A stretch of DNA of 64,000 nucleotides from CBDBJQ01 sp965206405 (GTDB lineage Bacteria; Pseudomonadota; Alphaproteobacteria; UBA8366): the NCBI GenBank assembly GCA_965206405.1, contig CBDBJQ010000004.1, positions 1 through 64,000 of the forward strand. The letters are read 5' to 3'. Below the pieces are notes generated by a model that was not told the origin of the DNA, searched no databases, and saw only the letters and a program-made list of their open reading frames with translations. The translations under genes and the position numbers were made by a program. Shown here one piece after another: positions 39,474-47,385 of this stretch; positions within the stretch are counted from its first letter, which is position 1; the number at the start of each line of letters is the position of its first letter.

Positions 39474-40033
39474 ATGAGCAAAAAATGCCGCAAAAGGCAC
39501 AGCTGGCCAAAGCCAAAGACGGCACCGCCAAGGCGCCAAGGCATCCGAAAAATGACGACAAGCTGTTCTACATGAAGTTCCGGCCCGACTTCATCAGCGA
39601 TCTGCGCGACAGTATCTGTGCGGCCCTGAACCTCGAAACCCACGCAGACCTGCCACTCTACTTCCGAAGTCCCTACGCCTTTCCGGCGGCCATCGGCATC
39701 GCCAAAGAACTGGAAAAGCGCTACGGCATCGAGGCTGACACCCAGGAGCAGAAAACGCTCGGCAATATCCTCGGCCGGTATTTCCGATCCTCACAATACG
39801 TCAACGCCATGTGTGACATGCCAAGACGTTACACGCTGGACATGGACCCCTCTGACGCGGTTCAGGACGGTGAGCGCTTCCTTTACAAGGAAAAATTGAG
39901 ATGGAAGATTAAAGCCGCGGCGAAGAAGCGAAACCGCAAACTGGAAAGCGAAAGCCGCCAGGGCGATGCCGGTCCAGCAATATCGGCGGCCCCGGACGAT
40001 CTTGTAGAACCCAGCCAATCAAAACCGGTGTGA
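39470..40033 (+). CDS. ProQ/FinO-like RNA-binding domain protein (candidate)
   Basis: 187 residues. After a basic N-tail, residues ca. 60-135 follow the ProQ/FinO plan: a hydrophobic Pro-containing segment leading to AAIGIAKELEKRYGI, a helix with a conserved spacing (KTLGNILGRYFRSSQYVNAM) and a basic-plus-LDM end (MPRRYTLDMDPSDAV). The C-terminus is Lys/Arg-rich. FinO proteins control conjugation through antisense RNA. Coupled to the IHF-like gene. The fold assignment is from pattern only. Confidence 0.5.
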   Translation: MNEQKMPQKAQLAKAKDGTAKAPRHPKNDDKLFYMKFRPDFISDLRDSICAALNLETHADLPLYFRSPYAFPAAIGIAKELEKRYGIEADTQEQKTLGNILGRYFRSSQYVNAMCDMPRRYTLDMDPSDAVQDGERFLYKEKLRWKIKAAAKKRNRKLESESRQGDAGPAISAAPDDLVEPSQSKPV

Positions 40034-40036
40034 TGA

Positions 40037-40354
40037 ATGACAGACGAAATCGAATACAGCACATATGAAACTCTGATCATGGCGGAGCGTGGCATGATCT
40101 GCATCAATATTTACAGACAAACAGGGGCATTCGACTGGACCCTTGAGATCGAACGTACATGGAAAAGTAAAAACAGGATCATCTCCTGGCCCAATACGTT
40201 TCTATCGGACAAAGCCGCACTGGATGCCGCGAAGAAAAAACTCCTGGACATGGGCATGACTTCGGATGAGTGGGAAGAATTTGCAGTCAGTGCCGGAGAG
40301 TTGAAAGAGTTCGTGCGTAAAAAGGGCCGCGGTTTGCGCCGCGCTGAATCATAA
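40037..40354 (+). CDS. hypothetical protein
   Basis: 105 residues beginning 4 nt after the preceding stop. It has a beta-rich N-terminal half (MICINIYRQTGAFDWTLEIE) and a helical Lys/Glu C-terminus. The sequence is less GC-rich than its neighbours and it ends 6 nt inside the convergent primase gene. No family recognised. Confidence 0.55.
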   Translation: MTDEIEYSTYETLIMAERGMICINIYRQTGAFDWTLEIERTWKSKNRIISWPNTFLSDKAALDAAKKKLLDMGMTSDEWEEFAVSAGELKEFVRKKGRGLRRAES

Positions 40355-41263
40355 GGCGTTCAGTCGCGCCATCCAGTCCGCATCCATCGCGTCTGGCTTG
40401 ACCCCATCGGGTAGGTCGAGACGCTGCACATCCATGACCGCGCCGAGGCTGGCAATCGCTGCATCCGCGCCCTTGCGTCCCGCCTCATCGCCATCAAACA
40501 GGACCGTCGCGGAACGGTAGCCAGCCTTGCGCAGCAGATCGACCTGCGGATCACTCAACGCGGTGCCCATCACGGCAACGGTTGAAATGCCAGCCAGATG
40601 CAGACGCATCGCCGACCAGAACCCTTCCACGAGTACGATATGGGATGTGCTGATCTCGCGCGCGCGATGCAGGTTGTAGAGTTCAACGCTTTTGTGAAAC
40701 ACCTTGGGCAATTTGTAGCGCGGCACTCCGTTCGGTATATCTTCGGCCCCATGGCGTCCCGCATAGGCGACAAGCTGGCCCTCCCCGCTGTGGATCGGGA
40801 TGACGATACGGCCCGCCATGATGCCGGTGTCACAATAGCCAAGACCAAACGTGTCGATCATCTGCGCGCTGATGCCATGGCTCTGGAAAAACGGATGCTC
40901 CCGCGTCGTGGTCAGCCGGAATGTCAGCGGCTTGTTTGTTGCCAGCTCTTTTTTCTTCAGCAATTCTACCTTCTGCGTCGGGGACGTACCCTTGTTTGGT
41001 ACCGCGCGGCACGGCGCTGTCGTGATGCTGCCGCCCTGCCCGTTCAGTTCGGCCAGCGTGTTTGCCGCCGCGCGTAAACCATCCGTGTCATTGGCGAGAT
41101 GCTCCATGTTTCGCACGAAGGCGATGGCATTGCCACCGGCACCGCAGGCGAAACAGTTGTAGAGCCGTTTTGTCATGTTCACGAAACACGATGGCGTACT
41201 GTCCTCGTGGAACGGGCAATGGATTTTAACCTCATCGCCCGAGACCGCCTGCGTTTTGATCCC
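40349..41263 (-). pseudogene. CHC2/Toprim DNA primase, main part (interrupted by IS element)
   Basis: About 304 codons of a plasmid-type primase. A CHC2 zinc finger (CPFHEDSTPSCF...YNCFACGAGGN), the primase core (GRIVIPIHSGEGQLVAYAGR) and a Toprim domain (VLVEGFWSAMRLHLAG...VLFDGDEAGRKGADAA) are all present. The first 24 codons lie at 42974-43045, beyond the IS200/IS605 insertion. Joining the two parts at a TTAC target gives ILAHYGIKTQAVSGDEVKIHC, the normal N-terminus of the family. A dispersed repeat is translated as VELLKKKELA in the linker before the core. The gene is likely inactive unless a start inside the IS is used. Confidence 0.88.
40945..40966 (-). repeat. dispersed TTGCTGAA repeat in the primase gene
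   Basis: GAATTGCTGAAGAAAAAAGA in frame as ELLKKKE in the linker between zinc finger and catalytic core, identical over 21 nt to the pilS-leader copy. Confidence 0.85.
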
Positions 41264-41400
41264 GTGACTACTCCTCGCCCTAAAGGACGAGGCTTCTTGT
41301 TTCTCAGGCTGCAACTGGCAGTGTGCCAGAATTACGCGAGCCTCCACAAGCAGAGACGGATAGCCCTTCCGCCTTTAGTTTCAGGATACCTTGCTGCCGA
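41264..41400 (-). ncRNA. predicted TnpB guide RNA (reRNA/omegaRNA)
   Basis: In IS200/IS605 elements the 3' end of tnpB and the right end are transcribed into an RNA that TnpB uses as a scaffold, with the guide taken from the flanking DNA. Here the right-end hairpin (CCTCGTCC..GGGCGAGG) ends at 41264 and the guide would be the primase sequence read from 41263 downwards on the minus strand. The 5' boundary is a guess. Confidence 0.4.
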
Positions 41401-42473
41401 ATATTGATGGCAGCGTTAATATCGCGGTCATGCTCTTGGTCGCAGGTCTGGCACGTCCATTGCCGCACCGACAGCGGCATAGCATCAACCTTAGTGCCGC
41501 AATCAGAACAGGTCTTACTGGATGCAAACCACTGGTCAATTTGCACGAGGTGCTTACCTGACCAAGCTGTTTTGTAGGTCAGCTTTCGGAGCAATTCGCC
41601 CCATGCCGCGTCAGCGATATGTTTGGCAAGCTTCCTATTCTTGAGCATGTTTTTGACTTTCAACGTCTCCACGCAGATTGCTTGATTTTCGTCAACCAGT
41701 CGTTTTGACAATTTATGTTGAAAGTCATTGCGCGTGTTGGCAGTTCTTTCGTGAGCCTTGGCAACAAGTACACGCGCCTTGTTGCGGTTTGCCGACCCTT
41801 TCTTCTTTCGTGACAGTGTTTTTTGCTTGCGGCGCAAATTGGCCGCCGCACGTTTCAAAATACGGGGGTTCTTTTGTTTTTCACCCGTGCTGGCAATCGC
41901 TAAATGCGTTATGCCCAAATCAATACCCGTCACCGCGTCCGCTTCAATCGTTTTTAAGAGGGCTGGAACCTCCAGCCCATCATCACACAAGATTGACGCA
42001 TAGTACTTACCTGTTTGAGTGCGCGAGATGGTGACGGTCTTAATCTTACCTACAATCTCACGGTGCAGAACTGCTTTGACCGTGCCGACTTTGGGCAAGT
42101 ACAGACTGACACCATTTACAATTTTGACCCGTTGCGGGTAGGACATGGCTTGTTTGCCGTGTTTGCTCTTAAAGCGGGGATAGCGGCCCTGTTTTCTAAA
42201 AAATCGCTTAAAGGCATCATCCAAATGCATCACCGATTGTTGCAAGGCTTGGCTATCGGCTTCCTTTAGCCAGCCTGTTTCTTCCGTGGCTTTCAGTTCA
42301 ACGAGCTTGTCCAAGGTCTGGCGCTTGCTGATGCTTTCGCCGCGCTCTTTCCAAGCGGAGCTACGCCAGCCCAAAGTAAAATTATACGCCCACCGCATCG
42401 CGCCAAATTGAAAGGCAAACGCCTTCCTCTGGTCAACAGTGGGATACAATCGGACTTTGGTTGCCTTTAGCAT
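41304..42473 (-). CDS. tnpB: TnpB RNA-guided nuclease of IS200/IS605 element
   Basis: 389 residues. The N-terminal helix-turn-helix start MLKATKVRLYPTVDQRKAF is typical. The RuvC-like nuclease triad is intact: Asp185 in TGIDLGITHLA, Glu269 in ICVETLKVKNM, and Asp351 in EHDRDINAAINI. The zinc ribbon CSDC...CQTC is at 322-344. TnpB is the ancestor of Cas12 and cuts DNA next to the target tetranucleotide, which helps keep the transposon after excision. The gene points to the right end, as needed to make the guide RNA. Confidence 0.93.
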   Translation of the reverse strand: MLKATKVRLYPTVDQRKAFAFQFGAMRWAYNFTLGWRSSAWKERGESISKRQTLDKLVELKATEETGWLKEADSQALQQSVMHLDDAFKRFFRKQGRYPRFKSKHGKQAMSYPQRVKIVNGVSLYLPKVGTVKAVLHREIVGKIKTVTISRTQTGKYYASILCDDGLEVPALLKTIEADAVTGIDLGITHLAIASTGEKQKNPRILKRAAANLRRKQKTLSRKKKGSANRNKARVLVAKAHERTANTRNDFQHKLSKRLVDENQAICVETLKVKNMLKNRKLAKHIADAAWGELLRKLTYKTAWSGKHLVQIDQWFASSKTCSDCGTKVDAMPLSVRQWTCQTCDQEHDRDINAAINIRQQGILKLKAEGLSVSACGGSRNSGTLPVAA

Positions 42474-42495
42474 ATCTCGACTCTACCATTGGTCT

Positions 42496-42918
42496 ATGGA
42501 CAACTCAAATGAATACCGCACAGGCAGACATTGTGTTTTTGCGCTACACGTACACTTGGTATTTATTACCAAATACCGCAGAGATGTGCTGTCAGAACTG
42601 GCTATACAGGACTTGCGGCACATCTTTGCCAAGGTCTGCAACGACTTTGAGGCGCAACTCGTCGAGTGTGACGGGGAAGACGACCATGTGCATCTGCTTA
42701 TCAATTATCCGCCCAAAATATCCCTCTCTAAGCTGGTCAACAGTCTCAAGGGTGTATCCAGTCGCCGTTTGCGAAGCTTTCGCCCTGAAATTACGGGTAG
42801 GTATCGCAAAGGTGTCCTTTGGTCGCCGTCTTATTTTGCCGCTTCATGTGGTGGTGCGCCGCTCGATATTATCAGCAAATATGTCGAAACGCAGCGAGCC
42901 AACAAAAAACCGCGCTAG
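42496..42918 (+). CDS. tnpA: TnpA Y1 transposase (IS200 family)
   Basis: 140 residues, normal for the family. The HUH motif is DDHVHLLINYPPK (ca. 61-73) and the catalytic Tyr is in DIISKYVETQ near residue 130. It is divergent from tnpB, 22 nt between starts. It works as a dimer on single-stranded DNA, cutting at the left-end target and the right-end TCAC. A longer in-frame extension to 42439 overlaps the tnpB start and is less likely. Confidence 0.92.
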   Translation: MDNSNEYRTGRHCVFALHVHLVFITKYRRDVLSELAIQDLRHIFAKVCNDFEAQLVECDGEDDHVHLLINYPPKISLSKLVNSLKGVSSRRLRSFRPEITGRYRKGVLWSPSYFAASCGGAPLDIISKYVETQRANKKPR

Positions 42919-42973
42919 CGCGGTTGCGCCTTATATCCCCGCCCTGAAGGACGAGGTTTTACGGCGCGTTCCG

Positions 42974-43045
42974 GTAATGGGCGAGTATCGCGTGGAAGTT
43001 CGCGCCGTCCAGTGTTTCCGCAAAGTCGATATATCCAAGGGCCAT
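42974..43045 (-). pseudogene. first 24 codons of the interrupted primase
   Basis: Starts MALGYIDFAETLDGANFHAI with an AAGGAG ribosome-binding site 8 nt upstream, and runs to the TTAC target of the IS insertion. Reading on into the IS gives a stop within a few codons. The rest of the gene is at 40349-41263. Confidence 0.85.
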
Positions 43046-43113
43046 GACGCTCTCCTTTTCCTGCTTTATCCTATCAAAAACATGCCCTTAAGTCACTCAT
43101 TTCTTTAGCTTTT

Positions 43114-43132
43114 ATCCTTTTTTCAGCAATAA
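43114..43132 (-). repeat. dispersed TTGCTGAA repeat upstream of the primase gene
   Basis: TTATTGCTGAAAAAAGGATA in the 328-nt gap between the primase start and the HU gene (43046-43373), in which I see no gene. Confidence 0.6.
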
Positions 43133-43373
43133 TCCACCCGTCCAAAACCGCGCCTGCTTTAGTCTCGTTTCGAGCCACAAAGCCGGGTAGCTGGCACCGT
43201 TGAGGCGGATGTTGGTTTGGGACGGGGGCGCACAAGACGGCCGAGCCTGCCGGCACGCAAAATCACTTTGGGGCGGGCTGTGCTGCGGTAAACGCTTGCA
43301 AACAAGGGAAATCACCGCATAGGTTGCCTCAAATGGCTACGGCCCCATCATCAGACACGCAAAGGACACACAT

Positions 43374-43661
43374 ATGGCGCGACCGATCAGCAAGGCGGAA
43401 TTGATAAAAGACCTGGCAGAGGAATCCGGCAAGAGTCAGGGCGATGTGCGCGAGGTGCTGGACGCGCTGAGCACGGTCGTGACCCGTCGGCTCGTGGCGG
43501 GCGATGCCGTTGCGCTGCAAGGTCTTGCTAAATTTGAAACCCGCGACCGCGCGGCCCGCCTCGTGCGCAGCCCGGCGACAGGCGAGATGATCAGCAAGGA
43601 TGCCGACAGGGCGGTCGGTGTTCGCGCCACCACGGGCCTCAAAGCGGCGGTCAACGCATAA
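43374..43661 (+). CDS. HU-family DNA-binding protein
   Basis: 95 residues. The start MARPISKAELIKDLAEESG and a degenerate HU arm (QGLAKFETRDRAARLVRSPATGEMI) mark the family, although the usual GFGTF is replaced by GLAKF and the arm Pro is shifted. AAAGGA lies 9 nt upstream. It is the second HU/IHF-type gene in 4 kb and may help organise oriT or the nearby structured DNA. Confidence 0.8.
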   Translation: MARPISKAELIKDLAEESGKSQGDVREVLDALSTVVTRRLVAGDAVALQGLAKFETRDRAARLVRSPATGEMISKDADRAVGVRATTGLKAAVNA

Positions 43662-43696
43662 GCAATGCACCCGTCATGTCGATGGCCTGACGCGCC

Positions 43697-43724
43697 AAAA
43701 GAAAGAGCCGCCCCGAAGGGCGGC
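43697..43724 (-). terminator. rho-independent terminator of the coiled-coil gene
   Basis: On the minus strand GCCGCCC-TTCG-GGGCGGC is followed by TCTTTCTTTT, about 25 nt after the stop of the gene at 43750-44046. Confidence 0.8.
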
Positions 43725-43749
43725 CCTGGAGTGTTACAGTGGTGAAGGG

Positions 43750-44046
43750 TTAGAGAAACTTAACCACTGCCAAAATGATGCCCGTTTGGGCGATGATGGC
43801 CCCGAACATCCACTTAAGAATGTCCGACTTGACCTCGGCGATCTCGGTCTTAAGTTCCAACTTCGCCTCGGCGATCTCGGTCTTAAGTTCCGACTTCACC
43901 TCAGCGAGGTCGGCTTTCGTCGCCAGTTCTGACGTATCTGCGGCGGTGAGGCCTTCAACGATGGCTTCGGCCAGACCTTCTTCAGCGCCCGCTTCGCGGA
44001 GCTTCTTGGTGAAGGCCAGTGTGTCGATCTGTAGTGCATGTGCCAT
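43750..44046 (-). CDS. small coiled-coil protein with C-terminal membrane anchor (DUF1640-like)
   Basis: 98 residues from the ATG with GAAAGGA 8 nt upstream; a longer frame starts at 44067. The layout is a short N-terminal domain (ALQIDTLAFTKKLREAG), a heptad/hendecad coil with a tandem ELKTEIAE repeat, then a membrane helix (MFGAIIAQTGIILAVVKFL). This resembles the CCDC90/DUF1640 family common on alphaproteobacterial plasmids and prophages. A paralogue lies at 58384 and a shorter analogue at 46842. Function unknown. Confidence 0.75.
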   Translation of the reverse strand: MAHALQIDTLAFTKKLREAGAEEGLAEAIVEGLTAADTSELATKADLAEVKSELKTEIAEAKLELKTEIAEVKSDILKWMFGAIIAQTGIILAVVKFL

Positions 44047-44225
44047 GGGTGGTATCCTTTCTGGCAATATAGGTTGGTTTTCAGGGCTTGCCTAGCGGTT
44101 TCCGCCCCGACTTTGCTTTGATCCCAATGGGATCATCCCCATTCAAAGCGTCCTTTCTCCTTTAGAAATTTCCACGACGGCGCGGCTTCGGCGTCGGGGG
44201 TGGCAGCACCACCCCCGGCCTGATG

Positions 44226-44438
44226 TCAGTGGGCCTCACCGTCATCGGTCTTTGCCTTGGGCGGGAAGGCCACCATCTCGGTGACACCCACGGGGAAGTC
44301 GAGACGGATCGAGTAGAAGATTTCGCCGGTATCGCGACGGTGGTTCTCGAACAGGGTGCCGACGGTGCGGTAGCTGGTCTTTTCTGCGCCGTCCTTGGTG
44401 GTGAAGTTGACCGGAACGCTGATTTTGAAGTGTGCCAT
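44226..44438 (-). CDS. small conserved-looking hypothetical protein
   Basis: 70 residues with a clear GAGGAGA ribosome-binding site 6 nt upstream. It is a compact, beta-rich, Phe/Val/Thr-rich sequence (ISVPVNFTTKDGAEKTSYRT...IFYSIRLDFPVGVTEMV) with no Cys or membrane segment. It looks like a small single-domain protein, perhaps nucleic-acid-binding or interaction-type. Not recognised. Confidence 0.6.
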   Translation of the reverse strand: MAHFKISVPVNFTTKDGAEKTSYRTVGTLFENHRRDTGEIFYSIRLDFPVGVTEMVAFPPKAKTDDGEAH

Positions 44439-45223
44439 TTGATTTCTCCTCGTGTTGGCGGTTTCGATGGGGGATAAAACGCAGGTCGGTTAAGGGCGCG
44501 GTGCAAGCCAAAACGCGGAGGGTCCGCTTGCGGAAACCGCTTTTTTGCTTGGGAAGCCCCTTGGGGCGACCGAACGCCGCGACCGAGACCTGCGATCCAC
44601 CATCCGGAACGAAACCGCCAATACGAGGAGAACCGGAAGCCGGCACGCCCAATCCAGCGTCCCGAGTGAGGCCACCGCCGGATGGAAAAGCTGAAAAAGA
44701 AAGTCACCGCAGACACGCACTGCCCGACTGCGCTGCGATACTGGCGCAATCTTCTCGGCCCGGCTTGATGCACCCATGGGCAGCGCCGAGGCCCCTACCC
44801 CGCCAGACAAACCGACCGCCGGGGGACATGAACGGCTGGTGGGGATGGTGCTGTCACCCCCGACGCCAGGAGCGCCGCGCCGGATACGTGCCAACGGTGG
44901 CGACAGGCGGCCGCGCCGGAGGGCGGGAGCGATGCGGGGAGCCGCAGGATCCCCGCGACCCCGTTCGGGCAGGCGCGACGGCGGGAGCGGAGTCAAGGGG
45001 TTGACAGCTTGCTGTCAACAGGCAAAGCCGCCAGCCCCTTGACGCTGATCGCGCCCAAAGCGGCTGACTGGTCGGGGCCTGACAGGCAACGCCTGGCAGG
45101 ATCGCTCCCGCCCTCCGGCGCGGCATCCCGTAGGGATCGGCAAGCTGTCATCCCCGCTGCGACCCCGGTGGACCCGCTCCAATCGTGGATACCGCCCCAC
45201 CCGAAGGCAGGGCGGCAACATCT
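44439..45223. other. GC-rich non-coding region with nested inverted repeats
   Basis: No convincing gene on either strand in 785 bp. A perfect 24-bp inverted repeat (44910-44933 and 45101-45124) flanks ~167 bp whose centre holds a 9-bp perfect hairpin GTTGACAGC-TT-GCTGTCAAC (45000-45019), itself bracketed by CAAGGGG / CCCCTTG. The nested symmetry suggests a replication or strand-conversion origin, a second transfer-related site or a structured RNA. Confidence 0.65.
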
Positions 45224-46135
45224 TTAACCGTCCCCATGTTCAGGACGGGCCACCCGCATCGCCTTGATGCCCTTGGCCTCGGCCTTGTCGGCCAGATTGA
45301 GCGCAATGCCCGCGCTCCCGAAGATCACCACCCCGCCAAGCGGCTTCGGCGTGTCCAGCATCTGGTCAATCGCCTTGAAGCCAGCCGATTTGCCAAACGC
45401 CCGCCAGTTCGGTTGAAATGTCACCTGCGCGACTTTCCTGTTGCGCGCCCATGCAGCCGCAATCGCATCCACGCCCTGCCTGTCGGCCTTGTGGTACAGG
45501 ATCAAGTCGCTGTCGTAGCTTTCGCGAAACCGATCACGAATACGGTCGAGGCGCTCCCAGATCGCGCTTGTGTCGATCCAATTCCGATCACCCGCAATCG
45601 CGAGCGGCGTACCGTCGATTTTGAACTGCCCGGCCTGCTGGCGCTCGTGCGCTTCCAGCCATCCGCGCGCCTCAAACACGGTTCCGGTCAAATGCGCCAT
45701 CTTGCCCCGGCGTCCGCCTGCGGCTGGCAGGAAGGCCGCCCCCGTCTCGTGTTCGTAACATTGCGCAGCGGTCTCGGCCATGAGGTCAAGCGCATCGCGC
45801 AAATCGCGCGCCCGGTCCGCCTTCGCTTGCGTGTTCTCAATCTGCGTCGTGATCACCTCGGAGCCGTCAGCGGCGCGGATCAGGCCCCGCATCGTGTCGG
45901 CGTGTTTGGTCAACTCGGTCTCGACCAGATTGCGGCGGCGGTGCAGAAGCGAGGCCAGCCCATGCGCGAGCGGTTCGACCTCACGGTGCAGTCCGGTTCC
46001 GATCAACCCGCCGATCAGGGTCTCAAACGTCTCGCGCACGATTCTGTCGCGCAAGGTATCATCGCAGGGGATGGGCAGATCATCCGCCGTTTCGGTCAGT
46101 CCAAAAAGTTCGATCTCGTCATAGGTCGTCAGCAT
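45224..46135 (-). CDS. DUF2493 protein (YspA, cpYpsA-related SLOG family)
   Basis: 303 residues. The N-terminal helical half (DTLRDRIVRETFETLIGGLI...AADGSEVITTQIENTQAKAD) and the C-terminal Rossmann-like SLOG half are both present. In the latter, IAGDRNWIDTSAIWERLDRI, LILYHKADRQGVDAIAAAWA, QVTFQPNWRAFGKSAGFKA and GGVVIFGSAGIALNLADKA are the usual DUF2493 blocks. SLOG proteins may sense nucleotide-derived ligands. Very common on rhodobacterial mobile elements next to DUF736 and ArdC genes. A longer frame upstream to 46870 is judged non-coding. Confidence 0.85.
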   Translation of the reverse strand: MLTTYDEIELFGLTETADDLPIPCDDTLRDRIVRETFETLIGGLIGTGLHREVEPLAHGLASLLHRRRNLVETELTKHADTMRGLIRAADGSEVITTQIENTQAKADRARDLRDALDLMAETAAQCYEHETGAAFLPAAGGRRGKMAHLTGTVFEARGWLEAHERQQAGQFKIDGTPLAIAGDRNWIDTSAIWERLDRIRDRFRESYDSDLILYHKADRQGVDAIAAAWARNRKVAQVTFQPNWRAFGKSAGFKAIDQMLDTPKPLGGVVIFGSAGIALNLADKAEAKGIKAMRVARPEHGDG

Positions 46136-46791
46136 TGGGGGTGTCTCCCGTTTGTCTACCCACGCACCATTGCGAGGGCTGACATATCCCCGGCAGCCGA
46201 AACGCGCCGGGTCAGGGACGCCGTCAGGCGCCGGCTTGCCGGGCGCAAAAATTTGCCGAAAACTGACATCGCCAGAATACCCGCCCCCGGAATACGCGTG
46301 CCCCACCGCCACAAGCGCGCGTTCTCCGCAAATTATTGCGATCCTTGACGCGGGGTGAATTCGGTAGCCCAACTGGAAGTTAGCCTTCAGATCGTGTGTG
46401 TGTAGTTCCAACGCAGGGCCAGCGCTCAGGAGCAGCAAACGCAGGGGATGACCGCCGGGACGGCTGAAACGGACGCGCCCCGGAGCCTGCGACGGGGACG
46501 GAAGTGCAGGCCGGTCCCGCCGGACATCACCGGAGTGCGCGCGACCGCGCTGGCCCGTCCCACAAGCGCGAAGGCCACGACAGCGCGCAAACGGTGACGG
46601 CAACGGTTGCGGGTCATTCCCCTGGGCCGTCCGCGCGGCCCTGCGCGAAGCGCGTGGCCGCGCGGATGGGGCATCGCCCCGGCGGCGGGGGCGCTTGACG
46701 ATCCCCCCCCCGGATATTGCTGAAACATTGGAGTGCCGCGCTAAAAGCAGGCCGGTATGTACATATCGGTTGGTGGCACACCCCAAACCGC
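46136..46791. other. structured GC-rich non-coding region
   Basis: No supported gene in 656 bp. It contains a long hairpin (CCGTCCGCGCGGCC at 46627-46640 pairs 13 of 14 with 46656-46669, with an inner GCGC-GAA-GCGC loop stem). One dispersed repeat (46713-46731) is also present. Possible untranslated leader of the DUF2493 gene or a structured RNA. Confidence 0.5.
46713..46731 (+). repeat. dispersed TTGCTGAA repeat, intergenic
   Basis: GATATTGCTGAAACATTGG, shared core only; the A-rich right half is degenerate. Confidence 0.4.
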
Positions 46792-46818
46792 AAAAAAAAA
46801 GCGACCCCGAAGGGCCGC
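46792..46818 (-). terminator. rho-independent terminator
   Basis: Minus strand GCGGCCC-TTCG-GGGTCGC followed by nine T, 24 nt after the stop of the small gene at 46842-47021. Confidence 0.85.
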
Positions 46819-46841
46819 ATCCAGTAGGAGTATAGCACTCG

Positions 46842-47021
46842 TCAGAGAAAAAGCTTCGTGATCGCGACAATCGCGAGCGTTACACCGGAGCCGACAACCA
46901 GAGGATAAAACCGATTTTCATTATTTATCTTTGATGTCTCGGCGATCAACTTTGATATCTCGGCGCGCATCTTGTCATCGTCAAGTTTTACTTCAGCTTC
47001 AGTCATGTTCATATCGCTCAT
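46842..47021 (-). CDS. very small coiled-coil membrane protein
   Basis: 59 residues with GAAAGGAA 9 nt upstream of the ATG. A charged helix (EAEVKLDDDKMRAEISKLIA) is followed by a C-terminal membrane segment (YPLVVGSGVTLAIVAITKLFL). It resembles a shortened version of the anchors at 43750 and 58384. The 364-nt stretch upstream (47022-47385) holds no gene I can support, only an 8-bp hairpin (47347-47376). Confidence 0.65.
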   Translation of the reverse strand: MSDMNMTEAEVKLDDDKMRAEISKLIAETSKINNENRFYPLVVGSGVTLAIVAITKLFL

Positions 47022-47385
47022 CTTCGTGTTCCTTTCAAATCTAATGGATATTGCTGTCAAAATCCAGCAGGCAACCGAACCACTCGGTCGCGCGCATTCG
47101 GACACGCTGGGTCAAGGACGGCCCATCGGGCCGCGCGCGAGACACGCCCCACGGGCGTGGCGAAGGCCTTGACCAGTGTGGGAAAATGCAAGGACCGTGT
47201 GGGGTGGGTGCGTGAGGCCCCGAAAGCGGGTTCGCCGATTTCGGGTTAACAGCCGAACACCTTCTGCACGGCCCACACCAGGCGCAACGCGTCAATGGAA
47301 TTGCCTTTGAATACCACTGCCGTGGATGGAAAGCGCCTGAAGTCCTCACCCCCGCCGGGTCGCCCTGACGGGGGTGAATGTCGGG

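Larger units (their letters stand above)
41264..42973 (-). mobile_element. IS200/IS605-family insertion sequence, complete
   Basis: 1710 bp with divergent tnpA and tnpB. On the minus strand it follows a TTAC target (42977-42974) and ends in TCAC (41264). It has a left-end hairpin CCTCGTCC..GGGCGGGG and a right-end hairpin CCTCGTCC..GGGCGAGG, with no target duplication. This is the IS608-like mode of single-strand insertion 3' to a tetranucleotide. Confidence 0.88.

Noticed and set aside
46136..46870. Extension of the DUF2493 frame to a 548-codon ORF
   Set aside because: The extra ~245 residues are Arg/Pro/Gly-rich without family similarity, and the family start fits the ATG at 46135.
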